From positions 74,848,500 through 74,912,499 of the forward strand of contig CM057827.1 in the NCBI GenBank assembly GCA_030068075.1: a stretch of DNA of 64,000 nucleotides, given 5' to 3'. Numbering within the stretch: position 1 is the first letter of the stretch; every line of letters starts with the position of its first letter. A model generated the notes under the pieces. It saw only the letters and a program-made list of their open reading frames with translations. It was not told where the DNA came from and did not search any database. Of this stretch, positions 11,872 to 23,425 are shown in pieces. A program made the translations under genes and the position numbers. The DNA is from Paguma larvata. Taxonomy: Eukaryota > Chordata > Mammalia > Carnivora > Viverridae.

Positions 11872-12795
11872 TTAACTTACAAACTGAGAGCATAGTCTCC
11901 TCATTGCTACCTTCATCTCTTTATTCCTAAAAGTATAAATGACTGGATTCAGGAAAGGAGTGATAACTATATCAAAGAGGGCAAGGAATTTATCCAGATG
12001 AGTTGTGGGAAATGGCCACACATAGAAGAAGATTAATGGCCCAAAGAACAAAACAACCACAGTGACATGAGCTGACAGAGTGGAGAGGGCCTTGGACATA
12101 CTACCCGAAGATTTTTTCTGAACAGTTACCAAAATGAAGATGTAAGAAATGATCAGAATTAAAAAGGAGGCCACAGAAATGAAGCCACTATTGGCAGTAA
12201 CCATGAATCCCAATGTGTCTGTCTCTATGCAAGCAAGCTTGATGAGCCGAGGGAGGTCACAGAAAAAGCTGTCTAATTCATTAGGCCCGCAGAAAGGCAA
12301 GTCTACAACAAAAGCCAGTTGAGTCACTGAATGAATAAGGCCAATGATCCAGGAAGCGACTAGAAATAAAATGCACCGCCGTGGGGTCATGATGGTCAGG
12401 TAGTGCAGAGGCTTACATATGGCCACATATCTGTCAAGGGCCATGGTGATGAGCAGCACCATCTCTGTGCCCCCAACGGCATGGATACAGAAGATCTGAA
12501 CTACACAGCCCCCAAAAGAGATGGTTTTGCACTCTCTTAAAACATCATAAATCATCTTGGGAGCTGTGCAGGAGCAAAATATCATGTCAATGATGGAAAG
12601 GTTGGCCAGCAGGAAGTACATGGGAGACTGTAAACCAGGGTCAGAGGTCACAGTTAGCACAATGAGGAGGTTTCCCACCAGGCTCGCCACATAGAACACA
12701 CAGGAAAGGAGGAAGACGACGAGCTGGATGTCCCAAGAGGTGGAGAGTCCCAGGAACACAAACTCCAACACCACAGACTGATTGGCCTCCTCCAT
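11872..12795 (-). CDS. OR4F6-like: Olfactory receptor, OR4F6-like (copy 1)
   Basis: Predicted seven-transmembrane odorant receptor of 307 residues, intact. Landmarks are N5 (NQS glycosylation site), GN at 41-42, [10 protein letters not shown] (58-67), the C97/C179 disulfide pair, [10 protein letters not shown] (118-127), SY at 217-218, KALSTLSAH (235-243) and [10 protein letters not shown] (280-289). The tail stops at QFVS, shorter than in its neighbours. An in-frame GTG seven codons upstream is not a credible vertebrate start; the ATG giving MEEANQ aligns with the other OR4F proteins here. It differs from the second copy at eight positions: 27, 30, 103, 104, 120, 147, 193 and 276. C103 and L120 are unusual, since the other four receptors have F at 103 and none has L at 120. 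Best resemblance is to human OR4F6, inferred by family knowledge. Confidence 0.95.
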   Translation of the reverse strand: MEEANQSVVLEFVFLGLSTSWDIQLVVFLLSCVFYVASLVGNLLIVLTVTSDPGLQSPMYFLLANLSIIDMIFCSCTAPKMIYDVLRECKTISFGGCVVQIFCIHAVGGTEMVLLITMALDRYVAICKPLHYLTIMTPRRCILFLVASWIIGLIHSVTQLAFVVDLPFCGPNELDSFFCDLPRLIKLACIETDTLGFMVTANSGFISVASFLILIISYIFILVTVQKKSSGSMSKALSTLSAHVTVVVLFFGPLIFFYVWPFPTTHLDKFLALFDIVITPFLNPVIYTFRNKEMKVAMRRLCSQFVS

Positions 12796-12830
12796 TGCCT
12801 CTGTCAGCACTGACACCTCTCATGCCACCT
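12796..12830 (-). promoter_or_regulatory. Splice acceptor and leader with overlapping upstream ATG
   Basis: The minus strand reads CTCCTCTTTCAG then GTGGCATGAG, so the probable acceptor AG is at 12,830-12,829. The leader's first ATG (12,823) is out of frame with the receptor. It opens a 60-codon frame running to 12,641, past the receptor start. The receptor ATG itself has a strong Kozak context (GCAATGG). Confidence 0.5.
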
Positions 12831-13785
12831 GAAAGAGGAGAGTATAGAGAAACTGAGTCAGGAGAGATGGCAATAATATCATTGTCAAAAAAACCTAACG
12901 AAGGGTGATGTGTGCTCCTGGAGACCATGTCAGTCACAGAGCAATTCAGATATCCTTGTAGTACACTGAGTCACAAAAATGTACTGCAAAAAATAAGGAT
13001 ACCTTTACTTATTTACGGGAGTAGTTCTGTTGTAATCTTTCTGTCTTTGTTTCAGGGATACCTCCTATATGACGACAAGTTAATAGGCTTTTATAAAATA
13101 CTCGACTCCATGAAATAATCAAGTGATAGTAAATTTCATAATTTGGACACATCACAGTAGAAGATACCATATCCATGGTTACATTGGCAAGTTCTCTAGA
13201 ATCATTATAAGCTTTCTTTGAAGACCTGATATGTAAATTTCTCATAGCTATTCAGTTTGCAAGAAAAAATTAGTTAGATGAAGAAAGGATAAACATGCTT
13301 AGAGGATGCCAGAGCGTGGCACTCACCACCCCGTAGAAGGATGTGTGCTAGAAAGTGACGCAGTTAGGGATTTGTGGAAGACGTCTCCCTAGGGGCACAG
13401 GGAAGAAGAACTAGGAGACCAAAATGACAATGACGAGTCATGAATCCCAAGTAGAAGAGAAAAAGTAAGAGCGAACAGTCTTTACCCAAGGCTCTCTTTG
13501 CTTATGTATAAAAATACTTAACCTCATTCTCAATTAAATAAACTCGTATTAAACTAGCAAGACACTCATGTTTCTTCTACCATTGGCAGGGATTGAAAGA
13601 CTTGACAAATTTTAGGGTTTGACACGAAATGGGAAACAGGTAGTCTCATACTTGGTGTTGGGAGAATAAATCGATAAAACATTTGCCATGTTGGCATACG
13701 TTCCAAAATTGTATATGCTCATATACTTTGACTTTGCCGTTCTACTTCTCAAAAATGACATCTAGATGTATGTATGTTTTCACAG
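12831..13785. other. Non-coding upstream region of the OR4F6-like gene
   Basis: No gene. Very similar to 33,661-34,610 for the first several hundred bases. A candidate promoter zone, but no site can be fixed by eye. Confidence 0.5.
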
Positions 13786-14370
13786 GAACAAAGCAAACAA
13801 AAAAATATATATATACAGATTGGTGGATACCAGAAGGTCAGGGGTTGGAAGGATGGGTGAAATGGGGGAAGGGGGTGAAGAGGTACGCACTTCCAGTTAA
13901 AAATAAATAAGTCACAGGGATGTAATGCACAGGGGCTACAGTAGGTAGTAATGTACTGCATATTTGAAATTCGCTAAGAGAGTAAATCTTGAAAGTTCTT
14001 CCTGTGATGATCATTTCTTACAAATATCAAGTCATTATATACCGGTGGTTAATAATAATAGTTCACTTACACATCAATAAAAAACAGACACAGAGATGTT
14101 TACTGAACCATTGTTGCTTATAAGAGCAAAAGTCTAAAAAGAACTTCAATGTGTAGAACTAGGGGACTAGTTACATAGTTTCTAGTAGATCCGTCTATGG
14201 AATGCCCTGTAACCATTTATGATGCTGAAGTGGACCTAAATGTACTCAGACTGGATACATAGGAAGAATGGGGGCAGTATCTTGCATTCCTCTTATCCCA
14301 TCTGGCTTTCTAAATTTTTATATAAATAAACTACATACATAAATATACATAATTTTTAAAAATAGACAAC
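13786..14370 (+). mobile_element. Old L1M 3'-end fragments
   Basis: 13,786-13,990 resembles old L1 3' UTR (GGTCAGGGGTTGGAAGGATG, CATATTTGAAATTCGC). 14,040-14,370 resembles the terminal ORF2 region of another old L1 (TAGGGGACTAGTTACATAG). Both are shared with 34,610-35,200, so they predate the duplication. Confidence 0.55.
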
Positions 14371-14968
14371 GCAGAAAAGTTCATGATAGTTACCTCGAGG
14401 AGTAGGAAATTATGCAGTAAAGGGGATCTTTTACTTTTCACTTTACGAACTCTCACCTACTATCTTGCTTTTTTTGCAGTAAACATATATCAATGTCACT
14501 TTTACTAAAGGGTCTACGTATGTGGATCTGAAAAATTACACAGTTCGTATCTCTGGAGACTTAAAACTTCCAAGATATCATCATACCGTATCTTCCAAGT
14601 TATAGCAAAGATGAAAGCCACACACCTAAGATATCCACTAACTCTGTTACTGTTACCTCCCAGTCTTAGCTGAACTACCTCCTCTTCCTGGACAGGCATC
14701 AGATGGCATTTACCCCTGCCACACACACACACCTGAATATACCCATGACTTCCCTCCACATTGTTCACCCAGCCTGTGATGCCTGGGCCTTCCTAACATC
14801 CCTCTGGTTCTTCCCATTCCTCAACAGCACACTCTGCAGAACGCCTTACTCTGTCAAGTCCTTTTTCATACTCTTACTTGACATTTGTGAGCTGAAGGCA
14901 AATTTTTCTTACATTGTGGTTACAAAACCAAAAACACCAACAATAGTAGTGCCCTGTTACTGCTCTAA
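14371..14968. other. Non-coding duplicated sequence
   Basis: Close to 35,200-35,790 in the second copy. It contains a short CA run. No gene. Confidence 0.5.
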
Positions 14969-15151
14969 CTTTAATATTTTTTAAACGTTTATTTATTTTT
15001 GAGAGACAGAGCATGAACGGGAGAGGGTCAGGAAGAGGAGGAAGACACAGAATCTGAAGCAGGCACCGGGCTCTGAGTTGTCAGCACAGAGCCCCACACG
15101 GGGCTCTAACTCACAAACCATGAGATCATGACCTGGGCTGACGTCTGACCT
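14969..15151 (-). mobile_element. Carnivore SINE, antisense, shared by both copies
   Basis: T-rich start, AGAGACAGAGC body, and the antisense tRNA-like head at the right end. Flanks read TGTTACTGCTCTAAC and TGTTATTTCTCTAAC, a decayed target-site duplication. Its counterpart is at 35,791-35,980, so it inserted before the duplication. Confidence 0.85.
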
Positions 15152-15568
15152 GTGTTATTTCTCTAACAAAGACCACTATTTAATTCTCTTTTGCTCTGCA
15201 TACAGGTTTATATATATCTGTTTTAAATGTCTTTTTAGACTTTTTCTTGATGGTAGTTTAAATGATATTCACATTAATAAAAAGCAGCTCAGCTTGGTCA
15301 GTTAGATTCCGGATTATCTAACTCTAATACCAGGATAAGAGGAATGCAAGTTAGATTATCACCAGTAACCTCCCCATTGATACGGTTCATCCAAACAAAA
15401 GACTGATTCTAAATCACCCTCCTCAAAGGTGACAGTTACTCCATCCATGCTTCCAAATAGCACTCAATCCAAACTCTTTTTAGTTTTCACACAAGACCAA
15501 TTTTCTCTTCCACACAAAAATGGACATTTTTAACGCAACTGCTTAGCCTAGATTTAAAAAGTAGGTAA
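15152..15568. other. Non-coding duplicated sequence
   Basis: Similar to about 35,980-36,230 on its left part. The right part is missing from the second copy. No gene. Confidence 0.5.
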
Positions 15569-15804
15569 GGGGCGCCTGGGTGGCTCAGTCGGTTAAGCGG
15601 CCGACTTCGGCTCAGGTCATGATCTCACAGTCTGTGAGTTCGAGCCCCGCGTCGGGCTCTGTAGTGACAGCTCAGAGCCTGGAGCCTGCTTCGGATTCTG
15701 CGTCTCCCTCTCTCTCTGCCCTCCTCCTGCTCACACTCTGTCTCTATGTCTCTCAAAAATAAATAAACGTTTAAAAAAAATAATAAATAAATAAATAAAT
15801 AAAT
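15569..15804 (+). mobile_element. Carnivore tRNA-Lys SINE, young
   Basis: Well-preserved head GGGGCGCCTGGGTGGCTCAG, a B-box-like GAGTTCGAGCCCC and a long AAAT-repeat tail. It has a perfect 13-bp target-site duplication, AAAAAGTAGGTAA, at 15,556-15,568 and 15,805-15,817. The internal A and B boxes are the RNA polymerase III promoter typical of this SINE class. Confidence 0.95.
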
Positions 15805-15846
15805 AAAAAGTAGGTAATTCCTAGTGTTGGTAAAAAGTTGGAAAAC

Positions 15847-16017
15847 GGGGGGTGACTGGGTGGCTCAGTTGGTTAAGCATCCGACTTTGGCTCAGGTCAT
15901 GATCTCACAGTCTGTGAGTTCGAGTCCTGCGTCAGGCTCTGTACTGACAGCTCAGAGCCTGGAGCCTTCTTCAGATTCTATGTCTCCTTCTCTCTCTGCC
16001 CTTCGCCCTCTTGCTCT

Positions 16018-16058
<41 letters not shown>

Positions 16059-16085
16059 AAAAAACATTACAAAAAAAATTTTTTT
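15847..16085 (+). mobile_element. Carnivore tRNA-Lys SINE
   Basis: Head, body, a long CT run (about 16,018-16,056) and an A-rich tail. It is flanked by AAGTTGGAAAAC and AAGTTGGAAGAC, a near-perfect target-site duplication. Confidence 0.93.
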
Positions 16086-16199
16086 AAGTTGGAAGACAGG
16101 ACGGTACCCTCACTCATAGCACTGCTTGCTAGCCAGTCTTTCACTTTCTCCTGTACTTGAAAGGTCGTTTGCAGCCATACTTCATATCAAATTCCCCTT

Positions 16200-16392
16200 T
16201 TTAAAAATGTCTTTATTTATTTTTGAGACAGAGGGAGACCGGGAAAAGGGCAAAGAGAGAGGGAGACAGAGGATATGAAGTGGGCTCTGAGCTGAGCGCA
16301 GTATGTCTGATGCTGGGCTCAAACTCAGGAACCGTGGGATCATTACTGAGCCGAAGTCAGCCGCTCAACCAGGTGAGCAACCAAGTGCCCCC
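16200..16392 (-). mobile_element. Carnivore SINE, antisense
   Basis: T-rich left end (TGTCTTTATTTATTTTTGAG), GA-rich body and the antisense head at right (AACCAAGTGCCCCC). It is older and more diverged than its neighbours. It is absent from the second copy together with the two preceding SINEs. Confidence 0.85.
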
Positions 16393-17119
16393 AGTTTCCA
16401 CTTTTAAAGAAGGAAGAATAGTAGTTTAACTCTGATCTTTTCCATGGATACAAGGTGAAACTGTCCAATTAACTGCTCCTACAAAAGGACAACAGGTCAT
16501 TAATGGTGATCAGCAACTAAATTCCAGTGTGCCTTTGTAGTGTCCTGAGTCCCACTCTTCAACACACACACACCACTGACCTCCGCCCATGTCCCCACCA
16601 CAAGCCTATGAATGTAAGAAATGACAGATACCTCAGAGATCCTCTAGTGACCAGCTGACTGTCTTCTCTGCTCAGGTCTGTTCATCCTTGTGCTGGCCAG
16701 CGCAGATAGCAAACAAATCATCAATAATATGGGCTCGCCTCCAGTTCCAGCACGCACAACCATTCTGGAGTATTTTTAAAGTAGATCAATGTTTGGGGTC
16801 ACCCAGGCAAGGATTCGTAACCCTCTCCTTCCTAACCTGAGTCTCAAATAGCTCACAAGGTTGAGGTTAAAGTAGAATCACCAGAAGACAATAAAATTCA
16901 CAGAGAAACATCTTGATCTCATCCTCCTATAGTTTTCTCCACTAGTTTCTAGATCGGTAGAAAGAGCTCAGGACAGAACAGCAAAAGGTGTACAGGAATG
17001 GGCCCTGGAGCTGCATGCTCTCCAAGGGCTTGCTTTTACTGCTATCAATACAGCAAGCCTTGTACAAGACTGTTGTTGCTGGGACCTGAATGAAACTGCT
17101 AGCGATTGTAAAATCTGCT
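16393..17119. other. Non-coding duplicated sequence
   Basis: From about 16,470 it closely matches 36,240-36,887. It contains a short CA repeat. No gene. Confidence 0.5.
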
Positions 17120-17262
17120 TATTTTAGAGGTAGGAAAACCAAGGTAGAGAAAGGATAAATAGCATTACTGAAGCTAAGCAACACGCTGGTGGCAAATCCA
17201 GAAGTAATATGTTGACTCTTGGTTTTAGACAATCCAGCTTATTTCCACTACACCACGCTTCT
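17120..17262 (-). repeat. MIR, antisense
   Basis: Recognisable antisense MIR core with the order AAACCAAGGTAGAGAAAGG, then CAACACGCTGGTGGCAAATCC, then CCACTACACCACG. Shared with 36,888-37,030. Confidence 0.6.
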
Positions 17263-18130
17263 TTTACTGGAATGGTCTCAGTTGGGCATCCAGTGTGTGG
17301 CCCAGGAAATCATAATACATCAAAGCTAGTTTCTTCAGCATTGGCCAAAATTCTTCTTATTTTGTTCCCACTGGACTCAGATAGTCTGCTGCTACTATCT
17401 TCTATATCTAGAGAGCAACTCTCAGAACACATCTGCAAATGTCACTGGAATAACTCGTGTGAACCTCCAATACAGTTCACAACGTCATGACTGAATCCAC
17501 TTATCCTGTTCTCTTCCCTATTTTCCTATTTCCACTGTCACCTCCCTGCTGAATATTAGAATTAGTTCATATCTTCTAGTTGATTCGATCTCCCTTCTCA
17601 CTGCTTTGTGGGTTTTCCTTGAAGCTCTGACCTGGATCGAAGACTGTGTCCATCCATCTAACTCATCTGAACGCATGCCAAAATGATCGTGAACTTAGAG
17701 CACCACAGCATGCAGAGCTCTTGCCTTTGAAATGTTATTATCACCTGGCATAATAAGCCAGATGGAAAACCTCCCAGCAGGAAACACAGCCAATTAGCAG
17801 CACTGAAAAATTAGTTGAGCCCAACCTGGGATTGTCATCGCACTATGTTTAGCCAAGGGAGTTGTATCATAGAACCACAGGAATTTCACCACAGCAAGCA
17901 AAGGGAAAGGTTAGTAACAGGTCACTTGAGGGAAGAAGTGAAGGAGACTAGGAATTTTTGTGGAAATTGTAGATTTTGTCTTTTTACCTGCTTGGTGTTT
18001 TGATTTGTGAAGGAATCAACTCTGTTAGATTGAAAATATACACCTTCTAACAAGTGAAAATAATGCTTATCATCTCCATAGAAAGGAAAAGCGGGAGAGA
18101 AAGAGAAAGAAATGTAGAGCTCCAGTGTGG
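17263..18130. other. Non-coding duplicated sequence
   Basis: Aligns with 37,031-37,860, but about 230 bases near 17,390-17,625 are missing from the second copy. At 18,029 (TTGAAAATATACACC) it carries the empty site of a SINE present only in the second copy. No gene. Confidence 0.5.
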
Positions 18131-18465
18131 CGCTGGAATGTTATCCTTGTCCCATTGTAATTTCACAGCTCCCCTCTCTCTTTCTCTCCTTTTTGTCTCT
18201 CCACAGAAGGGGTCCCTCCTCTCCATGCCTACACGGTTTTATCTCCCCCAATTCACGTACACGCACCTCGGTTCCACCAAGCTGTCTCCCTCCAACTGTG
18301 GAGATCCTTCTCCCACTCCACAGATTAATTTCCTGGGTATTCCTAGTGATCTGACCTCGATACAGCTGTGTTTGAGGAATGAGGAAAATCCCATTCCCTT
18401 TATTCTTCCACCATCTTAACTCCACCCAATCTACGCCCCATTTGAATAATAACTAAGGTACAAGT
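18131..18465 (+). other. Possible LTR-like fragment, copy 1 only
   Basis: A pyrimidine-rich segment (CTCTTTCTCTCCTTTTTGTC then CTCCACAGAAGGGGTCC) with the look of a retroviral LTR remnant. In the second copy the corresponding interval is replaced by an L1. A 121-codon open frame crosses it (18,054-18,419), but it has no domain, no conserved partner and low-complexity composition. I do not call it a gene. Confidence 0.3.
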
Positions 18466-19364
18466 AAGGAAATATGCAGATATCTCATCCACATTAGCTA
18501 GTTCTTATGCGTGTGATTGGAAGGTGTGGAGGATGATATAACAGCAGCAAGGGGATAAATCCTAATAGTCCTGGAGCTGGGATGAGGCAAATCACTAATG
18601 GTTTAATGTCTCATAAGTCAACTTCTTAAAAAGAAACATCCACAAAACAGTAAATCTTCTCCTTTTATATGATGTGTATCTTACATCAAAAGTAAGCAGA
18701 GAGTCAGTGATGTGACCACTGATAGACTAATATTATATAGAGCACTCTACCCAATTGGTATACAACAAAGTAGCTTAAAGCAACATTTTCCTTGCTCATG
18801 AGTCTACCATTAGGGCGGAGCTCAGCAGGTCTTCTGCTGGGCTCACCTGGGTTTTATCATGAGACATCAGATATCTGGCAGCTTGACTGGGACTGAAATG
18901 TTTAAGATCACCTCAGTTACATGTCAGGAGTCTTAATGCTGGCTATTAGCTGGGCCTGTCTCTCCAAGGTGTCTTTCATCATAGTTTTGTCCAAGCTTCC
19001 CTACTGGGTAGTAGGAACACCATATGACAACAAAGGCAGAAGATGCAAAGGAAACTCTGCCTTATTTCTGGAATTCTTGCGGTATCATCTTTGCCACATT
19101 CCATTGGTCAAAGCAAGGATGAGACCAGGCCAGATCTCAGGTTGGAGACATAGCTGTACCTCTTAGCAAGAGGAGGTACGAAATATTCAACAAGTGAATG
19201 AAGAAAATGAATGAATAAAGAAGTATTCCCTGGTAGAGAAATCCTCCAGACATGTGCTTCTGTAAGTAGTGACAGGAGGTACAGGATGCAATATGTTTTC
19301 CTTTTCTTTGAGGATGTCCGGACATGCCCCAGACCATTGAACTCCTAGAATCTTTTTCCACTTA
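18466..19364. other. End of duplication copy 1 and spacer
   Basis: 18,466-19,185 matches 39,749-40,490 at roughly 85-90%. It includes an ancient dispersed repeat around 18,755-18,870 (CAACAAAGTAGCTTAAAGC). 19,185-19,364 has no match in the window and marks the junction zone between the copies. No gene. Confidence 0.55.
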
Positions 19365-20650
19365 AATACAGTTGTATATATTTTAAGTATACAACGTGAT
19401 CAAGAAAATTAACACATTCATAACCTCACATAGTTAACTCGTGTGTCTATGTGTATGTATGTGGGCACACATCTGTGGTAAAAATGCTTTCGATTTACCC
19501 TTAGCCACTTTCTAGGATACAATACTGTTATTAGCTATAGTCCCCACACTGTACAATAGATCCTTTGAATTTGCTCTTTTCATAACTGTAAGTTTGCATC
19601 CTTTGACCATTATCTCCTCATTTCCTACCCATAAGACCTGGTGAGCGCCATTGTGTTCTGTTTCTATGAAATAGGCTTTTTAATTATTTTTAATTTTTTT
19701 TAGATTCCACAGGGAAGTGATTCTGTGTGTTACTTGTATTTCTGTGTCTGGATTATTTCAGTTAGCATAATGCCCTCCAGGGTCATCTGTGTTGACACAA
19801 TGGCAGGATGTCCTTCATTCTGGCTGAATAGTCCATTGCTATATATACCACATTTTCTTTACTCATTCATGCAGGGAAACCTATTTACATAGTTTCCATA
19901 TCGTAACTACTGTGAATAATGCTGCAGTGAAGAAGAGTGTATACCTACCTCTGTGAGATCCTGCTTTCCTTTCACTATATACCCAGAAGGAGAATTGCTG
20001 GATCACATGGTAGTTCTGTATTCAGTGTTTCGAGGAATTACCAAATTGTTCCTGTAAACTTTCATACCATTGACTCTACATTAGTGATTGCACCAATTTA
20101 CATTCTCACCAATAGTGCCTAATGGTTCCCTTTTCTCCACATCCATGCCAGCATTTATTTCTTGTCTTTTTTATAATAACAATTCTAACAGGTGTAAGGT
20201 GATTATTCATTGTGGTTTTGATTTGCATTTCCCTGATGATTAGTGATGGTGAGCATCTTTTCATGTACCTGTTGTCCTTCTGTATACCTTTTTTATAAAA
20301 ATATTCAGGTCTTTTATCCTTTTTTTAATAGGATTAATTACTTTTTGCTATGAGTTATATGACTTTCTTATTATTCTGTATAATACCCCCTATCAGATAC
20401 ATGGTTTGCAAGTATTTTCTGACATTCTGTAAGTTGCCCTTTGAATTTATTGATTCTTTTCCTTTTATGTAGAAGCTCTTTAGATATCTTCTCAATTATT
20501 TATTTTAGCTTTTGTGGCCTAAGCATTTGGTGTCTTATCCAGTAAATCATTGCCAAGACTAATGTCAAGGATCTTTTGCCCTTTCTTTTACATTAGTCTT
20601 TGGTCCATATCTTGAAATCCCCAAATTTTTAATGATATGGCAATTTCCTC
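19365..20650 (-). mobile_element. Old L1, minus strand (3' UTR and ORF2 end)
   Basis: Antisense L1M-type 3' UTR (around CACTGTACAATAGATCC) runs into the antisense end of ORF2 (GGAGAATTGCTGGATCACA, TTTCCCTGATGATTAGTGA). It is full of stops. Its interior part is homologous to 1-330, so it belongs to the duplicated unit. Confidence 0.75.
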
Positions 20651-21950
20651 ACTCTTTACACAACATATTTTCTCCTTTGACAATACATATGTATTACCAA
20701 AGCATGAATGCAGTTGCCAATTCTTCCATATATGGTTGATGACATGAAGTCATTAATATAGTAGATAATTATGATGTATAAAATATCCATGTGGTCTGGA
20801 TCTCTTCAGACTATGTTCTGGAAAAGGGTAAAACTGTAAATATATACTGATGTTCATTCCATATAAATGCTGTTTCTATCTCTATTTTCTGAAAGTGACG
20901 GAAAAGAAAATTTATGAGATCAATGATCACATATCATATACCCAAGGCTTTGTTAATCTCCTCTAGCAAAGGTACCACCTTTGGTACAGCAACTGCAATT
21001 AAGGCCACTACTGGGTTGAGTTTACAATAGTCTTTTGTCATTTTTCCACTGAATTCACCCACAGTGGTGAATTAAATGGACAGAGGATGGAGATCACCTT
21101 TCCTGTGTTGTTGGTATCTTATTGCCACCACTATCCCTACAGACCACAGTCCACTTTTTGAAAAATGGCCTGGGTGTGTAGATGTGACAGTCTCAGTGCC
21201 TTCCCCTCTACAATAGCTGAAACACACAGGGCACGGAAACCATGTGGGAGTTGTACCAACTTCCAAGTATATCCATTCATATTCTACAATCAGGAAATGG
21301 TGTAGTAATCACGGGGTGAAAAGGAGTGTCATTTGGTGGATGCATTATGCACCAGACCTAGACCTGGCCTCTATATATACTTAACTCCCACATGCCTCCA
21401 TTTAAACCAAAGGACCACAATGACTCGATAGATATTTGAGTCCATACTTCAACTTAGACTCTGTGTCCAACGATCCTCAAAATGTTGTAACATTCCTTTT
21501 CCTGGTGCATGATTATGCAAGTAAATAGTCAAGGGTACCTTTGGGGAACATCTGGGGAGAATCATTGTCATCGATACTTACTGAGCTCTTGGACAGCTCT
21601 TACTCCTAGCATTTTTATTACAGTAGCTTTGGTGATGCCATGCCCCCCGGCCCCTCCAAGAAGGACAGTGGGGGTTATCTAAGTAGGTTACACATAATAG
21701 ATCCATTCAAATATCTCTCTTGAGGCTTTAGGCTCCTACTCTACAGTATACCAGGGGAAACCTGGCATTCAACTTCCCTGATAGTAGTGAGTGCCTTGGA
21801 CAAAATGCGTGCCTAGTTTTACATACACAATAAATATTTGTAAATTTACTAACCCCATAAGTACTAGGTTTTGGTGGTGATGAGGTCACCAGAGGAAGCC
21901 CACAAGTAGGGACTGTTTTCAAGGAAAGGAATTATTCTCTTATCTTTTAT
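20651..21950 (-). mobile_element. Decayed endogenous-retrovirus-like fragment, antisense
   Basis: Counterpart of 330-1,150. On the minus strand it shows disconnected polymerase-like stretches with many stops and no usable gene. The extra right-hand part (from 21,440) occurs only in this copy. Family not assigned; low certainty. Confidence 0.4.
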
Positions 21951-21964
21951 GACCAGAGATGCAT

Positions 21965-22190
21965 TCTAGTGCAGGAGTTAAGATAATAGATCCTGAATCA
22001 AAACCACAAAACTTTGTGTCCCATCTTACACCTTAATACAACTTGAGAATAATTAACATCCTCATGTCTCAGATACCTCCTCTGTTAAATAAGGATAATG
22101 AGAGTATCTATTCATAAGATTTAGGCAAAGCACTAAGAACAATCCCTAGATTATAAACAGCATCATATGAGTCACATAGTCATTATCTCC
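21965..22190 (+). repeat. Probable MIR
   Basis: Diverged MIR-like order: CTCAGATACCTCCTCTGTTA then AATAAGGATAATGAGAGTA, then a decayed 3' part. Present only in copy 2 because copy 1 lacks this interval. Confidence 0.45.
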
Positions 22191-23425
22191 CCTAGAACAC
22201 AAATGATGACAGACAATCATAATTTCATTGCTTCATGAAGGAAACTTCAGTTAGTACATTCCTTTCCGTTCTTTACTAACCTTGTTAAATAACAAGGTGC
22301 ACCATGTCTGGAAAAAAATAACCTTCACACACATTCTACAAATGTTTCATTTCATACTTGCTGAAATATTTTACATTTCTCCTTACAGGAGAGGCACGAT
22401 GATCTTAGTGTCGCTTGCTTAAGCAGAGTACAAAGTTAATCAATGACATTATTTTCCCACAAAAGAAATAACATCATTCATTGTAAGTCTTTGAGGGGTG
22501 GGGGGACTTCAGGCCTACAAAACAGAATTTAACCAAAGAACTCTGAATACTGCTGGAAACAAAAGAACATTGCTGAATAATGAATTTTAAAGCTAGTTTT
22601 TATAATTAATCCAGTGCTTTAAGATTCAGCTTTGGTAAGGAACTGAGAACAGAAATGTATGGTCATGACTGAAACTAAGAAAGGATTTAGAAATGGTAAG
22701 ATGCTAACTTATCAGAAAGAAGGAATACAAATAAGAGGTGTAAAGCTCTTGATTCAAATAGGCCTATAAGAAAGGTTGAATGAGTGGAATATGCACAGAA
22801 ATTCAAACACAAAATTATTTGAACATAAAGAGGCACTAAGCTGGCAACCAGGGACATGATTTCTGGTGCCTGGATCTCTGGTGGCCACTCTTCATTTCCT
22901 GGGTTATAACTAGTGCAACAGAAGAGATTAGGAGCAACGATGTTAGCAATTCGTTGAACCTTTAACTTTAAAAATTGAACGTGGACATTAGCAATTTCCA
23001 GACTGCCCGATAAGGATGCAAAAGATGCAGAAAATGGAGAAATAAGAATTGAACAAAGTAGGAACAGAGAATTAAAATCAACTTAAAATACAGTAAGTAG
23101 GTGGAAGATACTATAAATGCATAGTTTGTTTATCAATAGGATAATGTGTCCAGTATACAAAAAACATATAACTTTATTATTTAGTCAATCACAAGACATT
23201 GTCCAACCATGTAAGTTACAAAACACATATGATTTGGTTTTTAACACCTTGATGTACACAGTATCAAACAATAACATCACTTCTAAATTAATGGTGAAAT
23301 AGATATCATATCATAGATAGTACTTTTCTAGGCATATAACATGTCCTAAATGTTGAGTATTTTTCTGAAAGCGTGAAATATCTTTGCTACCGCCAGGATG
23401 AGGGAGGATCTATGATTTCTTATCT
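22191..23425. other. Non-coding 3' flank of the second OR4F15-like gene
   Basis: No gene. From 22,656 it aligns with 1,154-1,979. A minus-strand AATAAA at 23,173-23,178, about 250 bases past the receptor stop, is a possible polyadenylation signal. The first copy does not keep it. Confidence 0.45.

Larger units (their letters stand above)
1..19185. repeat. Tandem segmental duplication, copy 1
   Basis: This block aligns collinearly and in the same orientation with about 20,330-40,490. Anchor pairs are the OR4F15-like start codon (2,918 and 24,373), the block at 7,435 and 28,626, the OR4F6-like start codon (12,795 and 33,625) and the block at 17,209 and 36,977. The offset drifts from 21,455 to 19,768 because each copy has its own insertions and deletions. 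Similarity fades near 19,185. The left edge lies outside the window, because position 1 already falls inside an L1 relic matching about 20,330. Identity is uneven: nearly perfect in some blocks and, by eye, about 85-90% in others. Confidence 0.95.

Noticed and set aside
12641..12937. 98-codon frame overlapping each OR4F6-like start (also 33,471-33,767)
   Set aside because: Out-of-frame shadow of the receptor and its leader. Kept only as an upstream-ATG observation, not as a gene.
15569..15645. tRNA-Lys-like sequences
   Set aside because: These are SINE heads with A and B boxes but no intact cloverleaf or anticodon arm, followed by SINE body and tail.
15580..15762. Recurring small proteins of the MAQSVKRPTSAQVMISQ type (also 15,824-16,060, 45,089-45,274, 47,022-47,204, 52,829-53,191, 55,515-55,742)
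   Set aside because: They are translations of the carnivore SINE, repeated wherever the SINE occurs.
18054..18419. 121-codon frame as a possible novel gene
   Set aside because: Biased Ser/Leu/Pro-rich composition, partly LTR-like DNA, overlapping frames on both strands, and no counterpart in the second duplication copy.
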